From Streptomyces marokkonensis (lineage in GTDB: Bacteria > Actinomycetota > Actinomycetes > Streptomycetales > Streptomycetaceae), in NCBI RefSeq assembly GCF_008312835.1, contig NZ_VSKS01000003.1, positions 310,001 through 374,000 on the forward strand: a DNA stretch of 64,000 nucleotides. Direction: 5' to 3'. A program made the translations under genes and the position numbers. Below the pieces are notes generated by a model that was given only the letters and a program-made list of their open reading frames with translations, was not told the DNA's origin and searched no databases. This document shows positions 1 through 8,835 of this stretch, one piece after another. The number at the start of each line of letters is the position of its first letter. Within the stretch, counting starts at the first letter, position 1.

Positions 1-719
1 TCGCCTTCGGCCTTCCCCTCGAGGTATTTCTCCTCGAAGAGCGTTCCGTGTCCCGGGAAGTGGGTGACGACGTTCTGCATCAGCTTCCTCCAGTTCTCCC
101 TGGTCGGAGTGGACTCCAGACCGACCTCCACCACCTCGAACCAGTACTTCGTGATGTCCGGCTCGAAGGACACGAGTCCGCGGGCGACCGTTTCCAGTAT
201 GGCGGCAGCCCTCCGGCTTTGGCTGTGAACAATGGCCGAGAGGGCCGCCAGAGCCGGCTGCTGGACCACCACCGATTCGTCAGTGATCTCCGGGACGGTC
301 TGTGGGCCCAGCACGAACGGGCGGGTGACCTGGGTGGTCCAGGGGCCCACGGCGCACTCGAAGGGGCCCATCGCCCAGGCCGCCGTCGAGCGGTCGCGGC
401 AGACCGCGACCAGCAGGACGGGCAGGTCGTACTTCGCGCGCAGATAAGAGACGTAGTACGCCCAGTTCCTCGCCTTGTCCGGGTCCTTCTTCGTCTGGGC
501 CTCCACGGCCAGGACGAAGTGATCACCCATGTCGGGCTCGAACTTGAGGACGGTGTCAGCACGGCGCTCCACCGGACGGATCTCGGTGACGTCGGGGGAG
601 AGCTCGTGGAAGTCCGTCTTCGTGGGCGGTGGCAGGCCAAGTGCGTCGAAGACGGGTGCGAGGGCCTCCGGATGCTCCTGGAAGAGCTTGTGGGAGACCT
701 CGTGTGTTGCGGTGACCAT
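1..719 (-). CDS. Rpn-like PD-(D/E)XK nuclease-family protein, 3' end cut by window
   Basis: The reading frame starts at the ATG at 719 on the minus strand and runs off the left edge, so at least 239 residues are present and the C-terminus is missing. The N-terminal third carries ADTVL followed about 15 residues later by VEAQTKK, the D...E-x-Q/K arrangement of the restriction-endonuclease fold seen in Rpn/YhgA-like recombination-promoting nucleases and putative transposases. The last visible residues (EEKYLEGKAEG) look like the start of the charged GKAEG repeats that often end these proteins. Streptomyces chromosomes carry several such paralogues, usually with no attached system. Nuclease activity is inferred from the family and not established for this subgroup. 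No clear ribosome binding site is visible. Confidence 0.75.
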   Translation of the reverse strand, partial: MVTATHEVSHKLFQEHPEALAPVFDALGLPPPTKTDFHELSPDVTEIRPVERRADTVLKFEPDMGDHFVLAVEAQTKKDPDKARNWAYYVSYLRAKYDLPVLLVAVCRDRSTAAWAMGPFECAVGPWTTQVTRPFVLGPQTVPEITDESVVVQQPALAALSAIVHSQSRRAAAILETVARGLVSFEPDITKYWFEVVEVGLESTPTRENWRKLMQNVVTHFPGHGTLFEEKYLEGKAEG

Positions 720-784
720 GAGCGCAAGCCTGCTGCGCCCATGGTCTATGCGCGGGGCAGATGCGAGGCGTTCACCTGATCGGG

Positions 785-1150
785 TCAGCGGGCCACGAAC
801 TGGGTGAGGATGGCCTGGACCTCGTAGATGTCGACGCCCTTGGTGAAGGTCTTCTGGATGGGGGCCTGGGAGCCCGAGAGCCAGATCTTCAGTTCGGCGT
901 CGAGGTCGAAGGTGCCCGCCGTCTCCACCGCGAAGTGGGTGATGCTGCGGTACGGGATGGAGTGGTACTCCACCTTCTTGCCGGTGATGCCCTGCTTGTC
1001 GACCATGATCAGGCGGCGGTCGGTGAACAGGATGGTGTCGCGGATCAGCAGGAACGCGGCGTGCACCTGCTCGCCCTGCCCCAGCAGACGGGCGTAGTCC
1101 TGCTGCGCCTGGGCCGGGTCGACGGTGTGCGCGTTGCCGAAGAGTGCCAT
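785..1150 (-). CDS. Bacterial PH-domain protein
   Basis: A 121-residue soluble protein with no signal peptide or membrane segment. Almost the whole length matches the bacterial pleckstrin-homology fold of the YokE/YvbH-like kind: alternating beta strands such as TILFTDRRLIMVDKQG, a tight turn, then KVEYHSIPYRSITHF and a C-terminal helix ending AILTQFVAR. The conserved 'D-R-R-L-I' strand and the 'SIPYRSI' strand are the usual landmarks. The function of these stand-alone domains is unknown; they probably bind another protein or a lipid head group. It lies downstream of metG on the same strand but is separated from it by a strong hairpin, so it is probably transcribed separately. Confidence 0.8.
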   Translation of the reverse strand: MALFGNAHTVDPAQAQQDYARLLGQGEQVHAAFLLIRDTILFTDRRLIMVDKQGITGKKVEYHSIPYRSITHFAVETAGTFDLDAELKIWLSGSQAPIQKTFTKGVDIYEVQAILTQFVAR

Positions 1151-1219
1151 GGAACGAATCCCCCCACGTGAGTGGTGGCGGCCGGACGTCGGCCGCCTTC
1201 ACACGATCTTCGCAAGGCG

Positions 1220-1258
1220 AGGGGCCCGGGAGAAGATCCGCTCGTCTCCCGGGCCCCT
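1220..1258 (-). terminator. Terminator-like hairpin after metG
   Basis: A perfect 14-bp inverted repeat (AGGGGCCCGGGAGA at 1220-1233 with its complement at 1245-1258) and an 11-nt loop lies 15 nt past the metG stop. There is no long T-run, which is usual for Streptomyces terminators. Confidence 0.75.
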
Positions 1259-1273
1259 GCTGTAGCGATCACG

Positions 1274-2890
1274 TTACGCGGTCGGCTTCTCCTCGAGACG
1301 CGGGAAGAGGACCGCGCCCTTGGTGACCGTCGAACCGGCGGGCAGGACGCCCCACGCCGCGGCCTCCTGCACCTTCTGGTCCGCGAGGGCGCCGAGGGAG
1401 GACTCCGCGCCGAGGGAGTCCCAGAGCTTCTGGGAGGTCTCCGGCATGACCGGGTTGAGGAGGACGGCCACGGCGCGGAGGGACTCCGCGGCGGTGTAGA
1501 GGATCGTCGCCAGGCGGGCCCTGCCCTCCGGCGACTCGTCCTTCGCGACCTTCCAGGGCTCCTGCTCCGTGATGTAGCCGTTGACCTGCTTCACGAAGTC
1601 GAACACCGCCAGGATGCCGCCCTGGAAGTCCAGCTCCTCGCCGACGCGGCGGTCCGCCTCCGTGACGGCCTTCGCCAGACCGTCGTGGATCGCCTGCTCC
1701 GCCTCGCCGTCGGCCGTCGACGCCGGCAGTTCGCCGCCGAAGTACTTGCCGACCATCGCGGCCACGCGGGACGCCAGGTTGCCGTAGTCGTTCGCCAGCT
1801 CGCTGGTGTAGCGGGCCGAGAAGTCCTCCCAGGAGAAGCTGCCGTCCTGGCCGAACGCGATCGCCCGCAGGAAGTACCAGCGGTACGCGTCCACACCGAA
1901 GTGCGAGGTGAGGTCCTGCGGCTTGATGCCGGTCAGGTTGGACTTGCTCATCTTCTCGCCGCCGACCATCAGCCAGCCGTTCGCGGCGATCTTCCCGGGC
2001 AGCGGCAGGCCCTGCGCCATCAGCATGGCCGGCCAGATGATCGCGTGGAAGCGGAGGATGTCCTTGCCGACCAGGTGGACGTCGGCCGGGAAGGTGGCCT
2101 CGAACTTCTCCGGGTTCTCGTTGTAGCCGACCGCCGTGGCGTAGTTCAGCAGCGCGTCGACCCACACGTAGATGACGTGCTTGTCGTCCCAGGGGACCGG
2201 CACGCCCCAGTCGAACGTCGAGCGGGAGATGGAGAGGTCCTGCAGGCCCTGGCGGACGAAGTTCACGACCTCGTTGCGTGCGGACTCCGGCTGGATGAAA
2301 CCGGGGTTGGCCTCGTAGTGGGCGAGCAGCTTCTCGCTGTACTCGCTCAGCTTGAAGAAGTAGTTCTCCTCGCTGAGGATCTCCACCGGCTTCTTGTGGA
2401 TCGGGCACAGCTTCTGGCCCGAGTAGTCGCCCTCGCCGTCGAGCAGCTCGCCGGGGAGCTTGTACTCCTCGCAGCCCACGCAGTACGGGCCCTCGTAGCC
2501 GCCCTTGTAGATCTCGCCCTTGTCGTACAGGTCCTGCACGAACTCCTGGACGCGGTCGGTGTGCCGCTTCTGCGTGGTGCGGATGAAGTCGTCGTTCGCG
2601 ATCTCGAGGTGCTCCCACAGGGGCTTCCAGGCCTCCGTGACGAGCTTGTCGGCCCAGGCCTGGGGAGTGACCCCGTTCGCCTCGGCCGTGCGCATGATCT
2701 TCTGACCGTGCTCGTCCGTGCCGGTGAGGTACCACACCTTCTCGCCGCGCTGGCGGTGCCAGCGGGTGAGCACGTCGCCTGCGACGGTCGTGTAGGCGTG
2801 GCCCAGGTGAGGAGCGTCGTTGACGTAGTAGATGGGGGTCGAGACGTAGTACGCCTTCGCCCCCTGCTTCTCTGATCCAGTGGCCGCCAT
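1274..2890 (-). CDS. metG: Methionine-tRNA ligase (methionyl-tRNA synthetase)
   Basis: A 538-residue class I aminoacyl-tRNA synthetase that charges tRNA-Met with methionine in the cytoplasm. The N-terminal Rossmann domain has the HIGH signature as HLGH (about residues 28-31, in DAPHLGHAYT), and the KMSKS loop is intact (GGEKMSKSNL, about residue 300). Between them lies a small zinc-knob region with CVGC and a later CPIH. The length is that of the short bacterial form without the C-terminal tRNA-binding (Trbp111-like) domain. The start ATG is preceded by AGTAGGA. It is a single-copy essential gene and a good anchor for the chromosome core. It is followed by a strong hairpin, and a second hairpin lies upstream of its start. 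Confidence 0.97.
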   Translation of the reverse strand: MAATGSEKQGAKAYYVSTPIYYVNDAPHLGHAYTTVAGDVLTRWHRQRGEKVWYLTGTDEHGQKIMRTAEANGVTPQAWADKLVTEAWKPLWEHLEIANDDFIRTTQKRHTDRVQEFVQDLYDKGEIYKGGYEGPYCVGCEEYKLPGELLDGEGDYSGQKLCPIHKKPVEILSEENYFFKLSEYSEKLLAHYEANPGFIQPESARNEVVNFVRQGLQDLSISRSTFDWGVPVPWDDKHVIYVWVDALLNYATAVGYNENPEKFEATFPADVHLVGKDILRFHAIIWPAMLMAQGLPLPGKIAANGWLMVGGEKMSKSNLTGIKPQDLTSHFGVDAYRWYFLRAIAFGQDGSFSWEDFSARYTSELANDYGNLASRVAAMVGKYFGGELPASTADGEAEQAIHDGLAKAVTEADRRVGEELDFQGGILAVFDFVKQVNGYITEQEPWKVAKDESPEGRARLATILYTAAESLRAVAVLLNPVMPETSQKLWDSLGAESSLGALADQKVQEAAAWGVLPAGSTVTKGAVLFPRLEEKPTA

Positions 2891-2936
2891 GGGCGAAATC
2901 CTACTGGGCGGGTGGAGGTCGGCTCACACGCCTTTC

Positions 2937-2967
2937 GGGGGGCGGACGGGAGTTCCGTCCGCCCCCC
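2937..2967 (-). terminator. Terminator-like hairpin after the vWA gene
   Basis: A 13-bp perfect stem (2937-2949 with 2955-2967) closed by a 5-nt loop lies between the metG start and the end of the vWA gene. It sits 24 nt past the stop of the vWA gene on the minus strand, so it most likely terminates that transcript. Confidence 0.7.
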
Positions 2968-2990
2968 GGGGGCGAGGGGTGAGGGGGCGG

Positions 2991-4634
2991 CTACGGGCGC
3001 CAGGCCGCCAGGACGCCCTCGTAGAGCTCCTTGTCCGTGAGCTCGCGGGGGGTGGGGCCCGCGTGGAAGAAGGAGGTGTTCTCCGTCTTCAGCTTGCGGA
3101 GGTAGTCGAAGGCCTTGTTGTCGTGCTCGCCGAAGGCGACGAAGGAGAAGAACACGGAGGGGTGGTTCTTCGCGGCGTCGGTGAGGGCCTGGGTGGCGGG
3201 GGTCTTGGCGTCGGGTGCGCCGTCCGTCTGGAAGACCACCAGGGCGGGGGTGCCGGCCGGCTCCTCGGCGTGCCGCGCGAGGACCGCCTCGACGGCGGCG
3301 TGGTAGCTGGTGCGGCCCATCCGGCCCAGGCCGGCGTGCAGCTCGTCGATCTTGTTCTCGTGGTCGGTGAGGGTCAGCTCGCCGGTGCCGTCGAGTTCGG
3401 TGGAGAAGAAGACGACGTGGACGGTGGCCTCGGTGTCGAGGTGGGCGGCGAGGGCGAGGGTCTGCTCGCCGAGGGCCTGGGCGGAGCCGTCCTTGTAGTA
3501 CGGGCGCATGGACGCGGAGCGGTCGAGCACGAGGTAGACCTTGGCGCGGGCGCCGGTGAGGTCGTGCTTCTTGAGGGTGGTGCCGGCGGCCTTGTAGGCG
3601 GTGGTGAGGGTGGTGTCGCGGAGCTTGGTGGCGGGGGTGGCGGGGGTGGCGGGTTTCGCGGGGGCGGTCGCCTCCGGCTCGGGCTGTGCCTCGGCCTCGG
3701 CCTCGGCTTCGCCTTCGGCCGGGGTGTCGTTCCCACCCGCACCGCCCGTGCGGGCTTCGTCGTCGGGTGCGGGTGGCCCCTGCGGGGCGTCCTCGCCGTC
3801 GGCGGCCGCGGGTGAGTCCTCGGCGGTTGCCGTGGGGGCAGGGGGTCCGGCCTCGGCTTCGCCTTCGGCCGGGGTGTCGTTCCCACCCGCACCGCCCGTG
3901 CGGGTCTCGTCGTCGGGTGCGGGTGGCCCCTGCGGGGCGTCCTCACCGTCGGCGGCCGCGGGTGAGTCCTCGGCGGGGGCGGTGGTCGCCTGCGGCTCGG
4001 GCTCGGGCTTCGTCTCCAGCTCGGACTCGGTGGTGGCCTGCGGCTCTGCCTCGGGCTCGGTGGTGGCCTGCGGCTCTGCCTCGGGCTCGGTGGTGGCCTG
4101 CGGCTCGGGCTCCCGGTCAGGCGTCGCCTGGGGCTCGGGCTTCGTCTCCGGGGCGGTGGTTGCGTCCGCCTCGGGCTTCGTTTCCGGCTCGGGCGCAGGA
4201 CCGGGCTTCGTCTCCGGCTCGGTGGTTGGCTCGGGCTCGGGCTCGGGCTTCGGCTCCGGGGCGGGCTGGGGGGTCGGCTCCGGCTTTGCCTGCGGCTCCG
4301 GGGGCTGTGCTTCTTGCGTTGCCGGGGACGGCGGCGGGGTGTCGTCCGAGGGGGTGGGGCGGGGGACCGTGACGCTGTCGAAGGCGGCGGCGACGAGGTC
4401 GTGCTCGTCGCGCTGTTCCGGAACCGAGGGGGCGGCGGGTGCCGGCGTCGGCTCCGGGGACGGGGACGGAATCATCGGCGCCGTTGTGCTCGCGGCGGGT
4501 TCCGGAGCCGGTTCGGGCGTTGTCGGAGCGGCCGTTCCCGTCGGCTCGGCGGCCGGTGCCGCACCCTCCGCTTCGGCGGCCCTCGCTTTGCGTGACCGTC
4601 CGAACGCGTTCCGCAGGAGAGTGAGAATGCCCAT
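2991..4634 (-). CDS. TerF-like vWA-domain protein with long Pro/Glu-rich repeat linker
   Basis: About 547 residues from the ATG at 4634 ([12 protein letters not shown]). The basic N-terminus is followed by about 300 residues of low-complexity Pro, Glu, Ala and Thr, including a three-fold [10 protein letters not shown] repeat and two copies of a roughly 42-residue unit. The C-terminal 200 residues form a von Willebrand A domain of the TerF type with an intact metal-ion-dependent adhesion site: DRSASM, a later [11 protein letters not shown] threonine, and TDGAPD. TerF-like domains belong to the tellurite/stress-response Ter systems and are thought to mediate metal-dependent protein contacts. 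A relic of terB lies elsewhere in this window (near 62.8 kb). There is no signal peptide, so it is probably cytoplasmic. A longer start upstream is possible, but the MGILTLL start is the conventional one for this family. Confidence 0.85.
   Translation of the reverse strand: MGILTLLRNAFGRSRKARAAEAEGAAPAAEPTGTAAPTTPEPAPEPAASTTAPMIPSPSPEPTPAPAAPSVPEQRDEHDLVAAAFDSVTVPRPTPSDDTPPPSPATQEAQPPEPQAKPEPTPQPAPEPKPEPEPEPTTEPETKPGPAPEPETKPEADATTAPETKPEPQATPDREPEPQATTEPEAEPQATTEPEAEPQATTESELETKPEPEPQATTAPAEDSPAAADGEDAPQGPPAPDDETRTGGAGGNDTPAEGEAEAGPPAPTATAEDSPAAADGEDAPQGPPAPDDEARTGGAGGNDTPAEGEAEAEAEAQPEPEATAPAKPATPATPATKLRDTTLTTAYKAAGTTLKKHDLTGARAKVYLVLDRSASMRPYYKDGSAQALGEQTLALAAHLDTEATVHVVFFSTELDGTGELTLTDHENKIDELHAGLGRMGRTSYHAAVEAVLARHAEEPAGTPALVVFQTDGAPDAKTPATQALTDAAKNHPSVFFSFVAFGEHDNKAFDYLRKLKTENTSFFHAGPTPRELTDKELYEGVLAAWRP
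3699..3976 (-). repeat. Two direct repeats, period 150 bp, inside the vWA gene linker
   Basis: A 128-bp segment at 3699-3826 recurs at 3849-3976 with only a few mismatches. It encodes two near-identical peptide blocks containing [16 protein letters not shown] and [14 protein letters not shown]. Near-identity at DNA level implies a recent duplication or ongoing copy-number change by slippage or recombination. Confidence 0.9.
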
Positions 4635-4821
4635 GTGCGCAACCCTTCGCGTGAGTTGATGCCCGTCAATCCCTGGCCAGGACGGACACGTAAGGTTAGC
4701 GGCCCGAAAGGGCGATCTTGGGCAGGGTTGGGTTTGCGGAATCGTATATGTCAAGAGGGCGATCCGGCCCGCGGGTGCCCGCCCGAGACGGTCCGGCGCA
4801 ACTTCTCTAATGCTGCCGCAG

Positions 4822-4843
4822 GTTCACTCGCCGTTCATCCGGC
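4822..4843 (+). promoter_or_regulatory. Candidate PHO box (PhoP-binding direct repeats) upstream of phoX
   Basis: Two adjacent 11-nt units, GTTCACTCGCC and GTTCATCCGGC, match the Streptomyces PHO-box pattern of 11-nt direct repeats beginning GTTCA. They lie 69 nt before the phoX start, a position consistent with activation under phosphate starvation by PhoR-PhoP. Binding is inferred from the pattern and the gene content. Confidence 0.7.
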
Positions 4844-4911
4844 CGCCCGGCTACCGCACATATGTGCTCCTACGGTCACGCTGACACCACGGGCACCCAA
4901 GGAGAGAACAC

Positions 4912-6981
4912 GTGCGAAAGCTGCTGCCGTTGATCGGATCGCCGTCCGGTTCCCACCCCGGCGGCCGGTCCGCCCTGACCTGTCGTTTCCGGTGTGGTGA
5001 CGCCTGTTTCCACGAGGTGCCCAACACCAGCTCCAACGAGTACGTCGGTGACGTCATCGCCGGCGCCCTCAGCCGCCGGTCCATGATGCGCGCCGCCGCC
5101 GTCGTGACGGTCGCCGCCGCCGGCGCCGGTGCGGTCGGCGTCGCGGCCGCCCCCGAGGCGCAGGCGGCGCCCGCCGCCCACCGCCACGGCCGGGGGTCCC
5201 AGGGCGCCCGCGGTCTGCGGTTCACTCCCGTCGCGCCGAACACGAACGACGCCGTCACTGTGCCGGAGGGCTACCGGCAGAACGTCGTCATCCGCTGGGG
5301 CGAGCCCATCCTGCGCGGTGCGCCCGCCTTCGACCCGGAGCGGCAGAGCGCCAAGGCGCAGGCCGGACAGTTCGGGTACAACTGCGACTTCCTCGCGCTG
5401 CTCCCGCTGCGCGGCGAGCGCGGCCGGCAGCTGCTCGTCGCCAACCACGAGTACACCGACGAGATCCTCATGTTCCGCGACTACGACCCGGCGAACCCCA
5501 CCCGGGAGCAGGTGGAGATCGCCTGGGCCGCGCACGGCCTCGCCGTGGTCGCCGTCGAGGAGGAGCACCGCAGCGGCAGGATCACGCCCGTCTCCCGCCA
5601 CCACCTCAACCGGCGCCTCACCGCCACCTCCGAGTTCCGGCTCACCGGTCCCGCCGCCGGGTCCGACCTGGTGAAGACCTCCGCCGACCCGAGCGGCACG
5701 AAGGTGCTCGGCACCCTCAACAACTGCGCCGGCGGCACCACCCCTTGGGGCACGACCCTGCACGGCGAGGAGAACTTCAACCAGTACTTCGCCAACGGCA
5801 GCAGCGCGACCGACAAGCGGTACGGGATCGGCACCGGAGCCACCGAGCGCAAGTGGGAGAGGTTCGACAAGCGGTTCGACCTGGCCCAGGAGCCGAACGA
5901 GGCGCACCGCTTCGGCTACGTCGTCGAGCTGGACCCCTACGACCCCGACTCCACCCCGCGCAAGCACACCGCGCTCGGCCGGTTCAAGCACGAGGGCGCG
6001 ACCGTGCGGCTGACGCACGACGGGCGTCCGGTCGTCTACAGCGGGGACGACGAGCGGTTCGACTACTTCTACAAGTTCGTCGGCAGCAAGCGGATGCGGC
6101 ACGGCAACAGCCGCTGGGCGCGTGAGCACAACCTCTCGCTGCTCGACGAGGGGACGCTGTACGTCGCCAAGCTGACCGGCGACTCGCCCGCCATCGAGAT
6201 CGACGGGACGGGCAAGCTGCCCGAGGACGGCGAGTTCGACGGCAGCGGCCGGTGGATCCCGCTGGCGACGGCCACCGCCGACGGCGCCGTCTCGCACGTC
6301 GAGGGCATGACCGCCGAGGAGGTCTTCGTCTTCACGCGCCTCGCCGGTGACAAGGTGGGCGCCACGAAGATGGACCGGCCCGAGGACATCGAGCCCAACC
6401 CGGTCACCGGCAAGGTGTACGTCGCCCTCACCAACAACTCCCGGCGCGGAGTCGACGCCAACCCCAAGGCGGACGAGGCCAACCCGCGCAATGCCAACAA
6501 GCACGGCCACGTCCTGGAGCTGACCGAGCGCTGGAACCGGCCGGACAGCACCCGCTTCGCCTGGTCGCTCTTCCTGGTCGCGGGCGACCCCGAGGACCCG
6601 GCGACGTACTTCGCCGGGTTCCCGAAGGACTCCGTCAGCCCGATCTCCTGCCCGGACAACGTCGCCTTCGACGACCACGGCAACCTGTGGATCTCCACCG
6701 ACGGCAGCGCCCTCGGCTCCCACGACGGGCTCTTCGGTGTCGCCACGCGCGGGCAGCGGCGCGGTGAGCTGAAGCAGTTCCTCACCGTGCCGTCGGGTGC
6801 GGAGACCTGCGGCCCCGTCATCCAGGACCGGCGGGTGCTGGTCGCCGTGCAGCACCCGGGCGAGGTGGACGGGGCGACGGTCGACAAGCCGGCCAGCACC
6901 TGGCCCGACGGGCCCGGCACGTACGTCCGGCCCGCCGTGGTCGCGGTGTGGCGCGCGGACGGGCGGGACATCGGCGTCTGA
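4912..6981 (+). CDS. phoX: PhoX-family alkaline phosphatase, Tat-exported
   Basis: A 689-residue protein of the DUF839/PhoX family, extracellular phosphomonoesterases that use calcium and iron and release phosphate from organic esters. The family signature regions are evident: NNCAGGTTPWGT followed by EENFN, KMDRPEDIEPNP, and SCPDNVAFDDHGNLWI near the end. An unusually long N-terminal region (about 60 residues with FRCGDAC) precedes the twin-arginine signal SRRSMMRAAAVV and an alanine-rich hydrophobic stretch ending around AQAAPAA, a layout common in actinobacterial PhoX. The GTG start at 4912 follows AAGGAGAG at 4899-4906. The upstream PHO box suggests control by PhoP. Confidence 0.93.
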   Translation: MRKLLPLIGSPSGSHPGGRSALTCRFRCGDACFHEVPNTSSNEYVGDVIAGALSRRSMMRAAAVVTVAAAGAGAVGVAAAPEAQAAPAAHRHGRGSQGARGLRFTPVAPNTNDAVTVPEGYRQNVVIRWGEPILRGAPAFDPERQSAKAQAGQFGYNCDFLALLPLRGERGRQLLVANHEYTDEILMFRDYDPANPTREQVEIAWAAHGLAVVAVEEEHRSGRITPVSRHHLNRRLTATSEFRLTGPAAGSDLVKTSADPSGTKVLGTLNNCAGGTTPWGTTLHGEENFNQYFANGSSATDKRYGIGTGATERKWERFDKRFDLAQEPNEAHRFGYVVELDPYDPDSTPRKHTALGRFKHEGATVRLTHDGRPVVYSGDDERFDYFYKFVGSKRMRHGNSRWAREHNLSLLDEGTLYVAKLTGDSPAIEIDGTGKLPEDGEFDGSGRWIPLATATADGAVSHVEGMTAEEVFVFTRLAGDKVGATKMDRPEDIEPNPVTGKVYVALTNNSRRGVDANPKADEANPRNANKHGHVLELTERWNRPDSTRFAWSLFLVAGDPEDPATYFAGFPKDSVSPISCPDNVAFDDHGNLWISTDGSALGSHDGLFGVATRGQRRGELKQFLTVPSGAETCGPVIQDRRVLVAVQHPGEVDGATVDKPASTWPDGPGTYVRPAVVAVWRADGRDIGV

Positions 6982-7006
6982 CGGCGGCGCTCGGGGAGGG
7001 GCTGGG

Positions 7007-7930
7007 TCAGGGACCGGGCACCAGCTCCTCCAGCCACTCCCGGTACGCCGGTGCCTGGCGTGCCACCTCCCGGTACGCGTCGGCCAGGTCGGGGTAGACG
7101 CCCTCCAGCTCCGTGTCCGTGCGGGCCGCCAGCAGCAGCCGGACGCCGAGCGGATCGCCGTACAGGCGGCGGACCGCCGTCTCGGGGCGGGAGGGCGAGG
7201 TCGGCTGGCACACGGTGACGACCTCGCCGGTGGCGACCAGGGAGGCGGCGGTGTGGTAGTCGCCGTGCAGCACGCGCGGGCTGATCCCGGCGGCGCGCAG
7301 CACGCGGCGCACGGCGTCCCACTCGCCGTCGACCGTCGGGTCGATCATCCACCGGTCGCCGGCCAGGTCGGACAGGCGGACGACCGGGTGCGCGGCGGCC
7401 GGATGGTCGGCCGGCAGGGACACGAACTGCGGCTCGCGCTCGATGAGGACCCGGGTGCGCAGGCCCTCGGGGACGCGCAGCGGGCAGCCCTCCACCTCGT
7501 GCACGAAGGCGACGTCGAGCTGGCCGTCGGCGACCATGCGCAGCAGGGCGTTGGCGGAGACGTCCATGTGCAGGGTGGGCTCCTGGCAGTGCAGGCGCAG
7601 TCGGCGCAGCCAGCCGGCCAGCGCCCGGCTGGCGGTGGAGCCGATGCGCAGCTGCCGGCCGCCGACGGCCGCGGCGCGGGCCTCGGTGACCAGGGAACGC
7701 AGCTCGGTGACGAGCGGGCGGGCGCGGCTGAGGACCAGCCGGCCCAGGGGGGTGGGACGGCAGCCGGTGCGCGCGCGCACGAACAGGGCACCGCCCAGCT
7801 CCTGTTCGATGCGCCGCAACTGCGTGCTCAACGAGGGCTGGGCCACGCCGAGTTGGCGTGCGGCGCGGTGCAGACTGCCGGTGTCGGCGATCGCGCACAA
7901 CGCCCTGAGGTGCCTGACCTCAAGCTCCAT
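7007..7930 (-). CDS. snpR: LysR-type activator of the snapalysin gene (SnpR/MprR type)
   Basis: A 307-residue LysR-type regulator with an N-terminal winged helix-turn-helix (SLHRAARQLGVAQPSLSTQLRR, about residues 17-38) and a C-terminal periplasmic-binding-like effector domain. It is divergent from the small neutral protease gene, the classic snpA/snpR (mprR) arrangement in Streptomyces in which the LysR protein binds T-N11-A dyads between the genes and activates the protease. Such a dyad is visible at 8032-8048. The assignment to snpR rests on this context. The downstream gene is the convergent phoX, 25 nt away. Confidence 0.88.
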   Translation of the reverse strand: MELEVRHLRALCAIADTGSLHRAARQLGVAQPSLSTQLRRIEQELGGALFVRARTGCRPTPLGRLVLSRARPLVTELRSLVTEARAAAVGGRQLRIGSTASRALAGWLRRLRLHCQEPTLHMDVSANALLRMVADGQLDVAFVHEVEGCPLRVPEGLRTRVLIEREPQFVSLPADHPAAAHPVVRLSDLAGDRWMIDPTVDGEWDAVRRVLRAAGISPRVLHGDYHTAASLVATGEVVTVCQPTSPSRPETAVRRLYGDPLGVRLLLAARTDTELEGVYPDLADAYREVARQAPAYREWLEELVPGP

Positions 7931-7992
7931 GCCCTGGGAGGGTAAGGCGGAAGTTCACGTTTCACCAGACTCACAAATCCCGCCCGTTCAGG

Positions 7993-8034
7993 CGGAGTCG
8001 GGCGATGCCGAGCGCTTGGCCGGAGTCCGGCGAT
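7993..8034. repeat. Imperfect 14-bp direct repeat in the snpR-snpA intergenic region
   Basis: CGGAGTCGGGCGAT at 7993-8006 recurs as CGGAGTCCGGCGAT at 8021-8034, 28 bp apart (13 of 14 identical). The second copy runs into the LysR-type dyad. It may be an additional regulator contact site. Confidence 0.5.
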
Positions 8035-8048
8035 AGTGCGGTCCTATC
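8032..8048. promoter_or_regulatory. Candidate LysR operator (T-N11-A dyad)
   Basis: GATAG-N7-CTATC is a perfect dyad containing T-N11-A (T8034, A8046), the form bound by LysR-type regulators. It lies 84 nt before snpA and 101 nt before snpR, suited to control of both. Confidence 0.65.
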
Positions 8049-8132
8049 ACCGGTTGCCATCATCACAGCCGCCGGACGGGCGCGGACACTCACCGATGAC
8101 ACGTGACTCACCCCCACCTCAAGGAGTCATCG

Positions 8133-8810
8133 ATGCGCATGCGCATGCCCCTGTCCGCGCTCACCGCCGCGGGTCTCAGCCTCACCGCCCTCGGTCTCGG
8201 CACGGCCCCCGCCACGGCGGCCCCCGCCCCGCTCGACACCGCCTCGATCGCCGCGTACGACGGTTCCTCCGAGGAGGCGGCGGCGAACCGCGCGTTCTTC
8301 GAGGCCGTCCTGAAGTCGGCGGCCGAGAAGCGGGCCGCGAACCCGACGGGCACGGCCGCCGTCACCGTCGTCTACAACGCGTCCCGGGCGCCCTCGTTCG
8401 CCACGCAGATAGCCCGCAGCACGCAGATCTGGAACAGCTCGGTCTCCAACGTGAGACTCCAGGCCGGCACGTCGGGCGCCGACTTCTCGTACTACGAGGG
8501 CAACGACTCGCGCGGCTCGTACGCCTCCACCGACGGTCACGGCCGGGGCTACATCTTCCTCGACTACCGGCAGAACCAGGTCTACGACTCCACGCGCGTG
8601 ACCGCGCACGAGACCGGCCACGTGCTCGGCCTGCCGGACCACTACTCGGGTCCGTGCAGCGAGCTGATGTCCGGCGGCGGTCCCGGCCCGTCCTGCACCA
8701 ACGCCTACCCCAACTCGGCGGAGCGGTCGCGGGTGAACCAGCTGTGGGCGAACGGCTTCGCCGCCGCGCTCGACAAGGCGGAGAAGGCGCTGCAGAAGTC
8801 CTCGCGGTAG
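8133..8810 (+). CDS. snpA: Snapalysin, secreted small neutral metalloprotease
   Basis: A 225-residue secreted zinc protease (peptidase family M7). The start chosen is the ATG at 8133 ([10 protein letters not shown]), which follows AAGGAG at 8121-8126; an upstream in-frame GTG has no such site. A Sec signal peptide of about 30 residues ends near ATAAPAP, followed by a short pro-region. The metzincin-like zinc motif [11 protein letters not shown] places ligands at H159, H163 and D169, with E160 as the general base. Cysteines in GPCSEL and PSCTN probably form the conserved disulfide. The length is normal for snapalysin. Activation by the divergent LysR gene is expected. Confidence 0.96.
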   Translation: MRMRMPLSALTAAGLSLTALGLGTAPATAAPAPLDTASIAAYDGSSEEAAANRAFFEAVLKSAAEKRAANPTGTAAVTVVYNASRAPSFATQIARSTQIWNSSVSNVRLQAGTSGADFSYYEGNDSRGSYASTDGHGRGYIFLDYRQNQVYDSTRVTAHETGHVLGLPDHYSGPCSELMSGGGPGPSCTNAYPNSAERSRVNQLWANGFAAALDKAEKALQKSSR

Positions 8811-8835
8811 TCGCAGCGCCGTGAGCCGGGCCCCC

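Noticed and set aside
1172-2875. A 567-codon plus-strand frame antisense to metG
   Set aside because: Repetitive Val/Leu/Arg composition, no motif, and fully overlapped by the unmistakable metG.
4876-6855. A 659-codon minus-strand frame antisense to phoX
   Set aside because: No recognisable domain or start; phoX on the other strand has a ribosome site, a Tat signal and family motifs.
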